Source: Leptodontidium sp. MPI-SDFR-AT-0119 (Eukaryota; Ascomycota; Leotiomycetes; Helotiales; Leptodontidiaceae). From it: DNA of 64,000 nucleotides. Below the pieces are notes generated by a model. The model was not told the origin of the DNA, did no database searches, and was given only the letters and a program-made list of their open reading frames with translations. Location of the stretch: contig JAHLEZ010000003.1 of the NCBI GenBank assembly GCA_020726505.1, positions 2,170,001 through 2,234,000 on the forward strand, given 5' to 3'. The stretch's first letter is position 1; each line of letters begins with the position of its first letter. Made by a program: the position numbers and the translations under genes. Positions 45,384-58,662 of the stretch are shown piece after piece.

Positions 45384-46226
45384 TCAAGAAACGCTCTCCC
45401 ACAGCGTAGTAACACACTTCCAATACCTCTCAAAATCCACAAGCAAATGCCCACAATGCGTACTATCAACCCACCTATTCCCCTCAACCACATAGCCCAA
45501 CGCCCTTGCCTCGTCCATATGTTCCTCCACGTACTCCCAAGCAACCTTATCGTCCGCCTCGCTATAGATATACATCCTCGGCGCATCGACACCAAAATAC
45601 CTCCCATCATTCAAATCTGCCCTCGTCTGCGCTATCAGATCCAACTTCCCGCTAATCCAGTACGCGAACATGTACAGGAAGAACATAATCCGTATCCCGA
45701 TGCTGGTGAGAGCGTTCAGGACTGGGTGTTTGGGCAAAGCCACGGCGAAGGCGCGGATCGTGGATGCGTATTTGACTCGGCCTGGTGTACTGTCCAGGAC
45801 CATTCCTGTGACGGGTAATGGACGCCCTGTCTTCGCTCTGTATGTTTTGGCAACAAGACAGGTTGTCCATGCGCCTCCGACGGAGAAGAAATGCACGAGG
45901 ACTTCAGAGGAGGGTGGGAGGGTGAAGAGGATATCCATGGCGGGTTTGATGCGCTTGATGTTTGTGGAGTGCGAGAGAAAGGCGGCGTCGATGGATGTCG
46001 TTGTGATGGCTATTATGCGAGCTGATGGGTATAGTGTCTCGTAACCAGCGGTGTATTTGGCTAGATTCCTGGGAGAAGCGTCCATCCAGCCCGTGATGAA
46101 GACGAGGTCTGGAGAAGGGGAGAGCTTTGGTTTAGAGGCGGTAGGTTCGTGGTAGAACACGGATGAGCTGAGACGTACGAAATGCTCTAATGCAACAGGA
46201 GTTTTCGAGGGGAGTTTGGACGACAT
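45384..46226 (-). CDS. DUF829/TMEM53-family alpha/beta-hydrolase-like protein
   Basis: Single exon, 280 codons, from the ATG at 46224-46226 (MSSKLPSKTPVALEHFVRLS). Typical features are DLVFITGWMDASPRNLAKY near the start, HFFSVGGAWT (nucleophile-elbow region), MVLDSTPGR, one hydrophobic span (ALTSIGIRIMFFLYMFAYWI), YIYSEADDKVAWEYVEEH (acid residue region) and STHCGHL (His region). The family includes the PaxU-type proteins of fungal indole-diterpene clusters and animal TMEM53; biochemical roles are unclear. No prenyltransferase or other cluster genes are nearby, so a role in secondary metabolism is not supported by context. It lies upstream of the MAPEG gene in the same orientation. Confidence 0.87.
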   Translation of the reverse strand: MSSKLPSKTPVALEHFVRLSSSVFYHEPTASKPKLSPSPDLVFITGWMDASPRNLAKYTAGYETLYPSARIIAITTTSIDAAFLSHSTNIKRIKPAMDILFTLPPSSEVLVHFFSVGGAWTTCLVAKTYRAKTGRPLPVTGMVLDSTPGRVKYASTIRAFAVALPKHPVLNALTSIGIRIMFFLYMFAYWISGKLDLIAQTRADLNDGRYFGVDAPRMYIYSEADDKVAWEYVEEHMDEARALGYVVEGNRWVDSTHCGHLLVDFERYWKCVTTLWESVS

Positions 46227-47387
46227 TTTGATGGATGCTCAACATGTGTCTGGTGAGGATGAGAGGTAGAGAGATTGCACCTACATTTTATACGTGTTCT
46301 GGAGTCTAGTCTGGCTCGCCATCCAGCGTTGGCAGCCTGCTGGCGACGAACTTTCCGTGCCTCTTCTGAACGGGAACGGGGTCTTGTCCCTGATATACTT
46401 GCCAAGTGCCGAGGTACTATAAGCATATGCCGCAACACGCAATCCCTTTTGAAGCTATGATTTTGGTTGTCAAGCTCATGGAGGTTCAGGTGGATGGTTT
46501 TGGTAAAGATTCTGTGCCTCTCTTCGAACGGGAACGGACCCTTTCCATACCGAACCGAGGCAGGCAGTACAAGTATTGTTTGGGTTGAGGAAAATAATCT
46601 GATAGCTAATTGAACTCGGAGTTGGGGAAATCTACCGTTTTCCAGCATCTTTCATATCAAGACTCAGATTGGATCTAAGTAGTCCAATTATGGGTTCTTG
46701 CTAAAGGTCACGATTCTGGTCACGATTTTGATCACGTGTGTTCATTCTTCGGCAGGACGGTTGGTGAGATTCTCTGGATCAGAGCACTTATGGTTCTTTT
46801 CGGAAGACACGAAGTTAGAGCTGTCTGCTCGACTGACTGACGGTAAAATTCTGCGGTCGACGAATCTGTCCGCGATTTTCGCAAATATCTACAGATCCGA
46901 AGTGCCTAGTGAGACTGCATAAACGAATACAAGCGAGCCCCTGAATCCACAGCAAGCGAACCACACCGACCGTTCCGACCAGTCCGGAATAAATGCTCTT
47001 GGGTCTCACAGAGACATTATGTCGAATGCGGATTGTTCTTAACGGCAAAGGGAAAACATGGCAGGGTTTTCATTGTCAGAATTATTTGAAAACATTTCAA
47101 CGCCGGATTAGGAAATGGGACATCAAAAGTGGTTTTTACAGACAAAGAGAAAAGCCCTTCTTGTGCGATCGGACTCAGCCGCAAACAGTCAGGACACCTC
47201 AATGCATCTAGGAAACCAGAAAAGATTTGACAAAGGCGAGTGATCATAGTAATTAACGACCTTCTTTTTACTTTCTGCTTGTCAGATTTGTCCGGATCGG
47301 CATCATCAGAAACAACTCACACAATCAAACTAATCTAGACGATCTGAGTCTCGGTTAATTGAGGCTGGGAATCAACTTTGCGTCGGC
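46227..47387. other. Divergent promoter of the DUF829 gene and the coiled-coil gene
   Basis: About 1.2 kb. Short frames occur without recognisable products. No repeats of note. Confidence 0.5.
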
Positions 47388-50300
47388 ATGGCTGCACGAA
47401 TTTCAGACATGGATAAAGATTTCATCGACAAAGAGGCTTCAGACACCAATATTTTCCTTCCAGCGACGGATCAATATGACCAAGACACTGTAGAAGATCT
47501 CCTCCTAGACGTCAAAACAGCCCACGAGATCATCAATTGCCAAGAGGAGGATATTTCCCAGCTAAGTGAGCAAGTCAAAGCAGCCAACAATCGTGCAGAA
47601 ATCGCTGAGCGAGCAGTTCAAAACGCAGCTGTGACGACCGTCCAAGACGTCGGAATCTCCAGCGTTGAAAATGCAAGACTCAGAGCTGAGAATAATCTCT
47701 TGAGTGCATTGATTGCTGCCAGCAAACAAATTGGCGAAGCCACCTCTACAAACGAAGCTGGCTGCACTAACGAAACCCATGGCATCAGTGAGCAGAATCT
47801 GAAAGAACTCCTCGACTTTGTAAACGAGAACACGGACACAGGCCCAGCCCTCGAGTGGAAACTCCAGCTGCTGGCTTCTCTCTTGGCGAAATGTCAACAA
47901 GGTGGATCAAGCGGTGGTCAACTATACAGCGGATCAAGGACCAACTCTGGTGGCAATTACGAGATCGATTTCAACGAATACATCAGGTTAGTTGACGAGA
48001 CCATTAAGAATGCACACATTCTTAGGAATCGAGCCCATATTCCTAAAGACAACTTTGGAACTGGCTCGCCCGGACAAGTCGATACCCCAGTTCATCTCGG
48101 GAAGGACATCTGGGGCCTAACCCCTGAACTGAACGAAGCAAACACCGAGATGTCACTTCTTGAAGACATCGATGCAGATTTCACAAAGCTCAATGATGCG
48201 CTCACTACCGCCACTACTCAAATCAGAGGACTAAACGCCCAGGTCATGAATTCACAGACTAGAATTGAAGAATTGGAAGCGTCACAAGGGATAGATTCAG
48301 AGGGTACGGATAACCGAGTCCTCGCTTTAATAGCGGAGAGAGATAATCTACAGAGACGCCTAGATTATTGTCTCGAAAACCGAGCACCGACGCCTGGAGC
48401 AAGCCAGTCTAAGCTCGAGCATCTCAATGACCAAATCAGGCACCTCCTTGCCGATGGCGCAGATTTGACTCAACGACTTGCTGTGGCACAGGACAGAATT
48501 TTCACGCTAGAATCAGAACATCTCACTATAGCGGAAGCTGAGGCAGAACAAATTCGACTGAGACTACTTCTTGATGAATGCATGGCACAGAATCAAGCTT
48601 TGTTGCGACCAGCACTCGGACCAGACGTTGACATTGCGGATCTTTCACGGAGAGCTAATCGGGTCTCTGGTCTAGAGGCCGAACTCAAAGATGCCAACGA
48701 GGTCGTTAGGTGTTTACAAGCACGTCTTGCAGGAGATCGAGCAGCAGCCGATCAAGCTGAGATGGATTCGCTTAATCGGCGCGTGCAGGAGCTCACACAG
48801 GATCTTGATACAGCCGATCAAGCGAAAGGGAAGGCGGAAGCAGAACTTGCTGAACAGAAAGTGGTTTCCGAAGACCTTACCTGGCAGCTTGCAGGCCTCA
48901 GCCAGCAGAATGCGGACTTCACTCAAGAGCGAACTGCAGTAGAAAAAGTTCGCGATGACGCTTTGGAAGAAGTAAATAACCAACTGTCTGAAGTTGAGAG
49001 ACTTCAAGTACTGCTGGCCGACTCTGAGAAGGCACGCAACCAACAAGTCCCAGCCCAAGCAACTGTAGCTGCTCCACGCGCAGAAACTACCAAACTCAAA
49101 AAACAAGTCAAAGAGTTGCGGACCGAACGAGACGCGCTCCAGGCCCAGCTAGATGCCATTGAGCAGGATCCGGAACTTACAGCGACCGTCCGGGGCCTCC
49201 AAACACAGGTTGATGACCTAAACAAAGAGCTCAAGAAGGCCCAGCGCAACAAAAAGAGAGCAGAGACCAAGTCTACCAAAGCCGAAGCAGAAGTTAATCG
49301 TCTCAGTCACTTGCTGGACACAAGAGAAGCCACCGTAGACCGCATTAGAGGTGAAAGGACAGCAGCGCGAGCAGATAGAGATGCTTTGCGAATTCGAGTT
49401 CAGGTAGCTGAAGAAGCTCTCGGTGTTGATGGGGTAGAGCTTCAAGCTCAGCTCCAACAAGCTAAAGCAGCGGCAAGACAAGCGGAGGCAGCTCAATTTA
49501 ACCTTATCACTCTAAACCAAGATACCTCAAATCAGAGAGACCAAGCCGGAGCTCCAGTTGTAGACACGAAGGACATCATCACAGATTTAGAGGCACAACT
49601 TCAAGCTGAGTCGGCAATTCAACAAGCGCAACTAGAGAGCTGCCAGAGCTCGAAAGAGATACTGCTCGACGCCAATGCGATTCTCGAAACCGCCATTTCA
49701 TCATTGCAGACGAAACTCAAAAATCATTTGGAGGGAAACCCAGGTCGTGATGACGAACAGCTTATAGGAGTCTTGGAAGAGGTGGATCGGGTTCAACGGT
49801 TACGAGAAAACGACAGAAGACAGCTTGCCGACAAATCTTACGCTTTGAGAGGGCAGCTCGAGGATGCTGAGGCAGCAATCCGCGACCTAGTGAAGGAAAA
49901 TGAGGAGCTCCGAAAGGAATCAAAACACTGTATCGAACAATTGTCCGCTAAGGTTAGTGGACCTGGCATCAAGCATGCTATGCTGGTTGCCGAAGTCAAG
50001 AAGCTCCTAGAAATTACTGGACGCCTGCATGAGGAACTTGAGGCTGTGAAAGACCTGAACAATAAAGTATCACCAGCCGATGTGAAGGAACGCAAGAAGC
50101 TATTCCAAGGATTATTGCGTCACACAATTCAAATTCAGGAGCGGCTGGAGAATCTGGTGGAAGCTGCTGCGCCTGGCGTGGACGACGATACTGATCTCAA
50201 AACCGCGATTGACATCTTGGGAGAGCAAAACGAAATACTTCAAAGAGGATTACAGGGGTCCATGGATAGTAAGAGTGTAGACGAACGCGAGCACATCATC

Positions 50301-50918
50301 ACTAACCTTGAATCCCAAGTTCAGGCTCTCAACAATATGCTTGCTCTAGCCACAGACAACTATAGCTCAGAACTGCCAAATCAGGCCTCTCTGTTTACGG
50401 CTGAGAAAAACGCTTTCATCATAGATATTGAGACATGGCAGCAGCGTGTCAGAGAACTCAAGCTGGAGATCGAGGAGCTGAAAGACCAAATCGAGGAGCT
50501 GAAGAAGGAGAACGCAAAGTTGGTTGCCGACCTCAACAACACCAAGATAGAACTGTTTGATAAGATTAGTGGTGCAGTAGATCATTTGAGAGAGGAGGAG
50601 ATGGCCAAAAAACTAGAAGAAGGGCTGAGCGCAGGGGATCTTTCCGATGATGTTAGCGTAGATATCATCACCGAGCATGCACCTGTCCCCGCAGGTGACA
50701 AACCCCTTCCAACTCGAAAAAAGCGTCTGGCAGGGCAGGATTCGACCCCAAAGCGCACTAAAAAGTCTGCAAAGCATGTCGAGCCAAGTCCTGGGGTCCC
50801 AGAAAAGTCTGCGGAGCCTGAGAAGCGTTCAACAAGATCGTCTAAGCGCAAGTCAGCCGCATCAGAGACTGGGACAAAGCAATCACAGCCTGCGGGTAAG
50901 AAGAGAAGAGCAGGGTAA
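47388..50918 (+). CDS. Large coiled-coil protein with basic C-terminal tail
   Basis: Single exon of 1176 codons. From about residue 40 to 1080 it is dominated by Leu/Glu/Gln/Lys heptads typical of coiled coil, for example LKKQVKELRTERDALQAQLD and ELKLEIEELKDQIEELKKEN, with Gly/Ser-rich breaks near residues 165-200. The last 110 residues are basic with nuclear-signal-like runs (TRKKRLAGQDSTPKRTKKSA, SSKRKSAASE and GKKRRAG at the end). No motor, GRIP or other named domain is seen. The layout recalls nuclear-pore basket or chromosome-associated coiled-coil proteins, but I cannot identify a homologue. No signal peptide. Codon use and the uninterrupted length indicate a real gene. Confidence 0.85.
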   Translation: MAARISDMDKDFIDKEASDTNIFLPATDQYDQDTVEDLLLDVKTAHEIINCQEEDISQLSEQVKAANNRAEIAERAVQNAAVTTVQDVGISSVENARLRAENNLLSALIAASKQIGEATSTNEAGCTNETHGISEQNLKELLDFVNENTDTGPALEWKLQLLASLLAKCQQGGSSGGQLYSGSRTNSGGNYEIDFNEYIRLVDETIKNAHILRNRAHIPKDNFGTGSPGQVDTPVHLGKDIWGLTPELNEANTEMSLLEDIDADFTKLNDALTTATTQIRGLNAQVMNSQTRIEELEASQGIDSEGTDNRVLALIAERDNLQRRLDYCLENRAPTPGASQSKLEHLNDQIRHLLADGADLTQRLAVAQDRIFTLESEHLTIAEAEAEQIRLRLLLDECMAQNQALLRPALGPDVDIADLSRRANRVSGLEAELKDANEVVRCLQARLAGDRAAADQAEMDSLNRRVQELTQDLDTADQAKGKAEAELAEQKVVSEDLTWQLAGLSQQNADFTQERTAVEKVRDDALEEVNNQLSEVERLQVLLADSEKARNQQVPAQATVAAPRAETTKLKKQVKELRTERDALQAQLDAIEQDPELTATVRGLQTQVDDLNKELKKAQRNKKRAETKSTKAEAEVNRLSHLLDTREATVDRIRGERTAARADRDALRIRVQVAEEALGVDGVELQAQLQQAKAAARQAEAAQFNLITLNQDTSNQRDQAGAPVVDTKDIITDLEAQLQAESAIQQAQLESCQSSKEILLDANAILETAISSLQTKLKNHLEGNPGRDDEQLIGVLEEVDRVQRLRENDRRQLADKSYALRGQLEDAEAAIRDLVKENEELRKESKHCIEQLSAKVSGPGIKHAMLVAEVKKLLEITGRLHEELEAVKDLNNKVSPADVKERKKLFQGLLRHTIQIQERLENLVEAAAPGVDDDTDLKTAIDILGEQNEILQRGLQGSMDSKSVDEREHIITNLESQVQALNNMLALATDNYSSELPNQASLFTAEKNAFIIDIETWQQRVRELKLEIEELKDQIEELKKENAKLVADLNNTKIELFDKISGAVDHLREEEMAKKLEEGLSAGDLSDDVSVDIITEHAPVPAGDKPLPTRKKRLAGQDSTPKRTKKSAKHVEPSPGVPEKSAEPEKRSTRSSKRKSAASETGTKQSQPAGKKRRAG

Positions 50919-52154
50919 GATGACGGGCAGGTGTGATGTGGAAATTGTGATAAAGTGGCTTCCCCGGACTTCCGGGACGCCATGTAAGGAAAGGACATGA
51001 CAAAAATCGAATGAGTTTGTATGTGTTCTTCTACTTGGGAGTCAGGAGTCAGGAGCCTTGATATTTTGAAATGCTAAATTCTTTGCCCGTGTAATGATTC
51101 GGAGACATAATTTATGTGCTTTCTATTCTCGAAATTCGTGACACATGTGATTGTAGACACTACGTTCCAGCTTTCTCTAAATGTTGTAGGGCCATAGATC
51201 GCGCACTTGCACTTCTTGATGAACATGAACATGGCTCCGTTCCCCTTGTTGGGAATTCCATTGCATTAACTCGTCTGCATTCAGAATATACCTGAATATA
51301 ACATCATGCGTGCCGTCCAACAACCGCAGACTTTCAAAACATTTGAGAAAAAGCCATGCTCTCAGCACCCACATCACCTCAGTACCAACCGCCTCTCTCT
51401 GCTGCCCTCCACTGCCTGACTCTCCCATTTGGTTGCTTACTGGTAAGCTCCATAATCGATTCCATTCTAGCAACTAATGCAGACCTTGTGTTGGCATGTA
51501 TTGCACCTGTTGATGCAGTTCTCGTCGCGACACTAGTTGTTGTTGCCTGTTTGCCTTGGCACTTTTTCCAAATGTAGTGGAGTTGACTTACTTTGCAGCA
51601 TTCCCACATGATGGAGTTGGTTCTCGAACATTAGTTTGACATGTTTGCTGGTTATGTTTGTCGTTGGGATGATCGGAGTTTTGGCTGCTGCGTTTTGGGG
51701 AGTTTGAGGTTTTTCTCCCAGAGAAAGAAGGAAGGAGTTGCTGAGCAGCAAATTTCCAGGCAAATATGCTACCAGAGTGAGGGGCTTGAGTAACTTGGTT
51801 GAAAATAGATTGTGGGCTAAATCAGATCCAACACATAACACCCGTTCAATGAATAGCAGCAAACGAATGGCATTTCCATGTCTACCGTGATTCTCAGTGG
51901 GCAGAATATTCAAACCTGGCCAGTGCCAAGATGACCATGGTACTGATTCACAATAGAACATAAAAAGATGGAAAACAAGAACAACGTTTTATTACTACAG
52001 TTAATGTGCCGGAAACAACTAAACCGTGGAAGGCAAGTGTCCAGCGCAAGCAAAAGCAAAGCGAAATGACCAAGCCTAATGATTTTTACACCGCGCGTGT
52101 ATAAAATCCGAAATCCTATGTTAGCATCCTAGCGGGAAGTCCAGAGGCCGAGTT
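50919..52154. other. Convergent intergenic region
   Basis: Between the 3' ends of the coiled-coil gene (+) and BBP (-). It contains a GGAGTCAGGAGTCAGGAG repeat near 51039-51056. Frames here have no recognisable product. Confidence 0.5.
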
Positions 52155-54373
52155 TTAATTTCCAGGTGGTGGCGGCGGGGCATCACTTGGAGGAGGTGGA
52201 GGTGGCGCGCTTCCTGGAGGAGGTGGTGGAATGCTAGAAGTTGGTGGGGGTGGAGGAGGACTTCCTGCAAATTGCTGCAAAAGAGCACTCAAACCGGCAC
52301 CGCTCAATCCAGGAGGAGCCGCGAGGCCAGGCGGCGCACCCATAGATTGCTGAGGAGGATAGCCACCGCCGGAATAGCCTGGTGCAGCGTAGCCACCATA
52401 TCCAGCCGCAGGGGCAGGATATGCAGGAGCTGCTTGTGCCCAAGGCGCAGGATTGCCACCAGCTGGAGGAGGGGGAGGGGGAGCATTGTAGCCTTGTTGA
52501 CCACCACCGTAGTAAGAGTCTCCACTACGATTGTCATTTCCACGGGGACGATCTCTGGCCCATGGCGCAGCACCTCCGGATGGAGCAGAATCGCGAGAGT
52601 CGTATCCTCGGTCTTCTCCTCGTTTCTGCCATGGAGCCGCAGCACCAGTGGGTCCACGCTGCCAAGGCTTCACATCCTCTTGAGGAGGTTGGTCAAAGTT
52701 TCCACCTGGGCCAGACTCGATGCGTCGGGGGGCTTCTCCGCTGGCGGGGCCACCGTTAAGTTCTTGCATGAGTGACTATACAATGTTAGATGTGGGAGTA
52801 GTCGGGAATTTAGATTACTTACCGCGTACTCCCGATCAACGGAATCTCCTGCACCAATAAGGCCAGCGGCAGGAGCAGCACCAGGACCATCATTGCGCCA
52901 GTTAGCACCACGTTGTCTAAATCCAGTCAGCATTTTCTTGGTTCGTAGGTACCGAAAATAGGCATACCGGTCAGGGCAATCTCTGGCCATATGTCCTGCG
53001 TTACCACAAACACGACAGATGATATTAGCGGTGAAGTTACGTTGCTCTGGGCAGTCGTATTTTCGGTGACCGATTTGACCACAGTTCTGGCAAGCTTGAT
53101 TCTCGTCATCGCGAAGAGTACCGTTGAGTGCAGCAAGCTCACGAAGTTGGTTGCGCTTGAGCTCATTCTGGCCTTCGGGGATAGAAGCAGCCTAGAAGTG
53201 TGAGAAGAGGGTCAATATCTGGGGAGGAAGAGAACTTACTGTCTCAATGATGTTATGGATCAGCTTCTTTGCTTTGTTGACCTTCTCCTCGGTGTCTGCC
53301 ATGATAAGACAATGAAGATCTTCCTCCTGGTTGCTGGTGTGAGCGGCGTCGGAACGGCCCTTTCCTTCCTTGACGGATCCTTTTCCACGGATAGCAATCT
53401 TGGCCTGGGATTCTGTTTCCATTTTCTTCAATGTGTTGCCACGAGGTCCGATAAGTAAGCCAACTTTAGTACAGCGCAAGCTAAGTGTTAGTGTATGGTC
53501 AAAAGCTAAGAGCAACATGTAGTGAGTGACAGGTTAGTGATGACAATGCGTTGCATTCTCAAATGCCCCGCACGGTCACACAATAATGAAAGGGAAAGGA
53601 ATGGTAAGTGGGGATGGATGGAACAGATGTTAGAAATGTTAGAGGGTTAGCAATCATACTGAAGTTAATTTCTGGATAGTCATTGACTGGGACGTAGACT
53701 TTCTCCTGTGTCTTAGTAGGACGACGATAATCCTGTGGTGGATGATAGTTAGGAATGACTTTCATAGCCTTCTCAATCAGTTTGTGGCGCTCGTCTTCGA
53801 GACGCTTCCTGTATCGGTATTCTCGAGTATTGACACGACGACCGAAGTTATCGTATTGCGGAGGAGGGGAAGGAGATCTGTGCCAGCGTTAGCCTCAGCT
53901 GTTCAGGGGAAAGGGGATAGTGAGACGTACCTGTCGCCATCTGCTGGGACGACATCATCAATCCTAAGCTTCTGACTGATCTCTTCAATACGCAAGTGCA
54001 GAGTATAAGCCTCCAATTGTTCACTGGTCATGTTGGCCATAATAGCAGTCGGAAGTCCCATGAGGCCGGCAGCCTTGTTCTCAGTGGCGTCACCCCAGCG
54101 ATTTCTCTTCTTGCGACGTCGAGATCCATCGGCATTGGGTTCTTCTACAAGAGATGGTCAGTAAAGATACGCGCAACATAGTGTAGGCGGCTTACCTCTT
54201 ACTGGGCTGCGGCCACGCTTGAATCCTCCATCAGAGTTGCCGTTCGAGGGCGCGGAGGGTTGGTAGGCATTCTCGTTGTGAGGGGGGGACGCGCTCTCTC
54301 CAGCTACGAATCTGCGTTTGTTTCCCAGAGGGATGTTGTTCGACCCGGTGCTTCCTTGCTGTCTCCAAGCCAT
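52155..54373 (-). CDS. MSL5: Branchpoint-bridging protein (BBP/SF1)
   Basis: Seven exons, 54196-54373, 53931-54144, 53660-53877, 53463-53659-excluded (intron), 53240-53463, 52968-53191, 52823-52916 and 52155-52775, sum to 590 residues with matching phases; introns are 47-196 nt. Order of parts: N-terminal [16 protein letters not shown] with the helix-hairpin, [20 protein letters not shown] (KH domain, restored across intron 3), QUA2-like helix, two zinc knuckles [14 protein letters not shown] and [14 protein letters not shown] (about 312-350), and a long Gly/Pro-rich tail with poly-Pro runs. BBP binds the intron branch point and bridges to U2AF and U1 in early spliceosome assembly in the nucleus. 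The gene is itself intron-rich. Confidence 0.95.
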
Positions 54374-54890
54374 CTTGTGCGGTGGTCGTGGTTGTTGGAA
54401 GTATTGGGGAAAAGGATAAAGAGGGATGAAGGCGAAGATGCCTCGTCGACAATTATCTTGATGCGACGTAGAGCTAGCTGTTAGCGCGAGGCTAGCATCA
54501 GCTATGACCAGCAACAATCACGTGACATCGTTCTTTTTTCAATTTGATTTTGGCCTTCTTGACTTCACATCTTGCACTACAACAACTTGGTCGACTACCC
54601 AGCCAGAGTTTCAACTTAAAGTGCCAGTATCTATGTGTAATTGCTTTGTACTAAAAGCCGTTGCGGATTACCAAGCATCGGCGATTTTGTAGATCAATCT
54701 ACCCGCTCTTATTCGCGAGTTGCACCAACTCCGTGCGGTAGTGAAGTCACTACTGGCTGGTGGGAGAGGTGGGGTATTCATGCAGCTGCCACTGCAGCAC
54801 CTTTGCGAAGTATATAAAGAGCGCACTCCTCTTCCTCAAAAGACCTCTTCAATGTCCAGTCGCATTTCACAACTCTCAAATCAGATCACC
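54374..54890. other. Divergent promoter of BBP and the glutathione transferase gene
   Basis: About 0.5 kb. It contains the TATA box of the transferase gene (listed separately). An in-frame upstream ATG at 54852 would add 13 residues to that protein. Confidence 0.5.
54811..54818 (+). promoter_or_regulatory. TATA box of the glutathione transferase gene
   Basis: TATATAAA (54811-54818), 80 nt before the ATG at 54891 and only 41 nt before the alternative ATG at 54852. Confidence 0.6.
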
Positions 54891-55762
54891 ATGACTTCCC
54901 GTCCCAACATCCACCTATACACAACCCAGACCCCTAATGGGATCAAGATCTCTATCACTCTAGAGGAGCTCGGCCTCCCTTACGAGTTCACCAAGATAGA
55001 TATCTCGAAGAACACTCAGAAGGAACCCTGGTTCTTGGAGATTAATCCCAATGGCCGAATCCCGGCCTTGACCGATACCTTCAGTGATGGCAAGACCATC
55101 AATCTCTTTGAATCCGGGAGCATCCAGCAGTACCTCGTTGACGAGTATGACAAAGACTACAAGATCTCATACCCTAAGGGAACGAGGGAGTACTATGAGG
55201 TAAACAGCTGGGTATGTTGAGCTTTCCGGCTGTCTATGACGTCTTGTCGCATGTTTTCGTACATTTCAACCACTTGAGTGCCATACATCAGAGCATAGAA
55301 AGAATACCGACTTACGTAGTCTAGCTCTTCTTCCTCAATGCAGGAGTTGGACCTATGCAAGGACAAGCGAACCACTTCGTACGCTACGCTCCGGAGTACA
55401 TCGAATACGGTGCCAAGAGATACACCAACGAAACCCGTCGTCTCTATAGTGTCCTCGACGCTCATCTCTCAAAGTCCAAATCCGGATTCCTCGTCGGCGA
55501 CAAGCTGACCATCGCAGACATCGCTCACTGGGGCTGGGTCCGCTCGGCTTTCTGGGCCGGGGTTGAGATCGATGAATTTCCTGCCTTGAAGGCATGGGAG
55601 GAGAAGTTGCTTGCTCGACCAGGTTTTGATAAGGGACGACAGGTTCCTGGTCCGGATACGACACAGGAGTTGAAGAGCAATCCCGAGATGATGAAAGAGA
55701 AGGCCGAAGAATCAAGGGCGTGGATTCAACAGGGTATGAAGGCCGATGCTGCGAAGAAGTAA
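54891..55762 (+). CDS. Ure2-type glutathione S-transferase
   Basis: Two exons, 54891-55211 and 55325-55762, give 252 residues; the 113-nt intron restores VNSW-LFFLNAGVGPMQGQAN, a family hallmark. The N-terminal thioredoxin-like domain has IHLYTTQTPNGIKISITLEE, NPNGRIPALTD (cis-Pro region) and LFESGSIQQYL (glutathione-binding Glu-Ser). The C-terminal helical domain follows (FLVGDKLTIADIAHWGW). Members detoxify electrophiles or reduce peroxides with glutathione in the cytosol. I prefer the ATG at 54891 (ACCATGACT context, usual MTSRPN-type start) to the upstream one at 54852, which sits very close to the TATA box. Its neighbour on the other side is a cell-wall enzyme, so no functional link is implied. 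Confidence 0.92.
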
Positions 55763-57179
<1,417 letters not shown>

Positions 57180-57239
57180 GATGAATGATGATGGGCAATG
57201 GTGATGCTGCCCCTGAAAAACTTGAGCAAGCCTCCTGCC

Positions 57240-57246
57240 TATATAT
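57240..57246 (-). promoter_or_regulatory. TATA box of the xylanase gene
   Basis: ATATATA-type box 61-67 nt upstream of the xylanase ATG. Confidence 0.55.
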
Positions 57247-57510
57247 CTCCTTGACCACCAACATACTCGAGTAAGATGAGCAGGAGATCCCGTGAATCCG
57301 CAGCTGGCTCAATAACCCACTCCCTCCGATCTGATATTGGAACGCTAAAGCCCCTGCAAGTGGGTATGTTTCGCACACCTTCATGACCCAAGAACGATCT
57401 AGTCTCTTACCCCATCTTTTGATGCCATGCTCCGGATGAAGGGGAGATGCTCAAGTGACGAGATTCTTCAGTAGTCCTGTAATCTTCAAAAAGAACAAAA
57501 GAGCAAGTTT

Positions 57511-57516
57511 TAGCCG
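57511..57516 (-). promoter_or_regulatory. GGCTAA (Xyr1/XlnR-type) motif
   Basis: GGCTAA on the minus strand, about 335 nt upstream of the xylanase ATG. It is a 6-mer, so it could occur by chance. Confidence 0.35.
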
Positions 57517-58479
57517 ATGTTAAGCTTTAAGAAAGTATATCACCCAAATCTAGGATGGTGATCTCGGTTGAGCCGGCTCCGATAAACAATTTAACCGGCG
57601 ATCTTCAGTCTCGATCAGGGGGGTGTTTCGGAGGCCTAAGCGAGGACCTCCAGGGCTTTTGTGGAAACGAAACTCGCCCCTTTCACTTCGATTCCTTGAC
57701 ACAGCCACAAAATAAATGTCGATAGCAATGCGGAAAACTTCAGATATCGTACTTAACCTAACGTGTTAAGAACATGCCAGTGTTTAGAAAGAATTATTGA
57801 TCGCAGGATACTAAGTTTAAAGACATTCGCAAGAAAGGGCATGAAGAAAGTTTGATTTGACATTCTCTAAGTCGAGGATCCGCTGTTTCGGCACCCACTC
57901 CACAAGCTTTTGATATATTGATATAATTACGTTTTCCAAGGAACAACAGCTCCTTTCATCTCACGAGAAAACGGTAAACACTCAACCTCACGCATCCGTG
58001 GCGCTCGATCGGGATTCCTCCATTCCTAAACAGGATTCAGCCTGCCCGAACCGAACGCTCCGCTTAACGAAGGATCGAGGGGTAACCTTAAATACCACAT
58101 GGAACGGAGCCGTGGGCTGGAAATGACAATGGATAAACACTACCGCATGCGCGTCCAGATCTCATGATCGGAGATCTACAAGACACACCGTCTAGAGTCG
58201 GATTTCCTTGAAGTTTTAGGGCACTGATGATAAGCTGTCCTCAGATTCGGATCATCTGATATCGCCCCCTCCGGCCGGAATTGCTGCTTTTGCCTAATTA
58301 TATCTTATGCTTGTATGGCGGGGGAGGAATAGCGCTAGGCCTGTCATACTTTTAGTTCCGTTTCGAATAGGTGACTAGATCGGTACTTGGGATGGAGAGA
58401 ATCCTGGAAGTGACGAGAGATCTCATGGTGCGCTTCCTCCCAGTGGAAAGGAAAGGGGATCATGGGAATGCCTTCCTGC

Positions 58480-58485
58480 GGCTAA
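58480..58485 (+). promoter_or_regulatory. GGCTAA (Xyr1/XlnR-type) motif
   Basis: GGCTAA on the plus strand, about 280 nt upstream of the esterase ATG. It is a 6-mer, so it could occur by chance. Confidence 0.35.
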
Positions 58486-58654
58486 ATCCAGCTCGGAAAG
58501 ATGGAGATGTTTGTCTCCACTGTTTGCCCCTGCTCGAAAGCTTGAACGTTTTTTGGTTCATGCGGAACTCGAGGTGCGAAGATGGGTCGATTGACTGCTA
58601 CTGCAGACTGGCTCTTCTTGGCCTGACTTGGGTTTCCTTCTAGTCGTTAGTCGT

Positions 58655-58662
58655 TATATATA
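58655..58662 (+). promoter_or_regulatory. TATA box of the CE5 esterase gene
   Basis: TATATATA 101-108 nt before the ATG at 58763. Confidence 0.55.

Noticed and set aside
45384..46226. Link of the DUF829 gene to an indole-diterpene cluster because PaxU belongs to this family.
   Set aside because: No prenyltransferase, P450 or cyclase genes are nearby.
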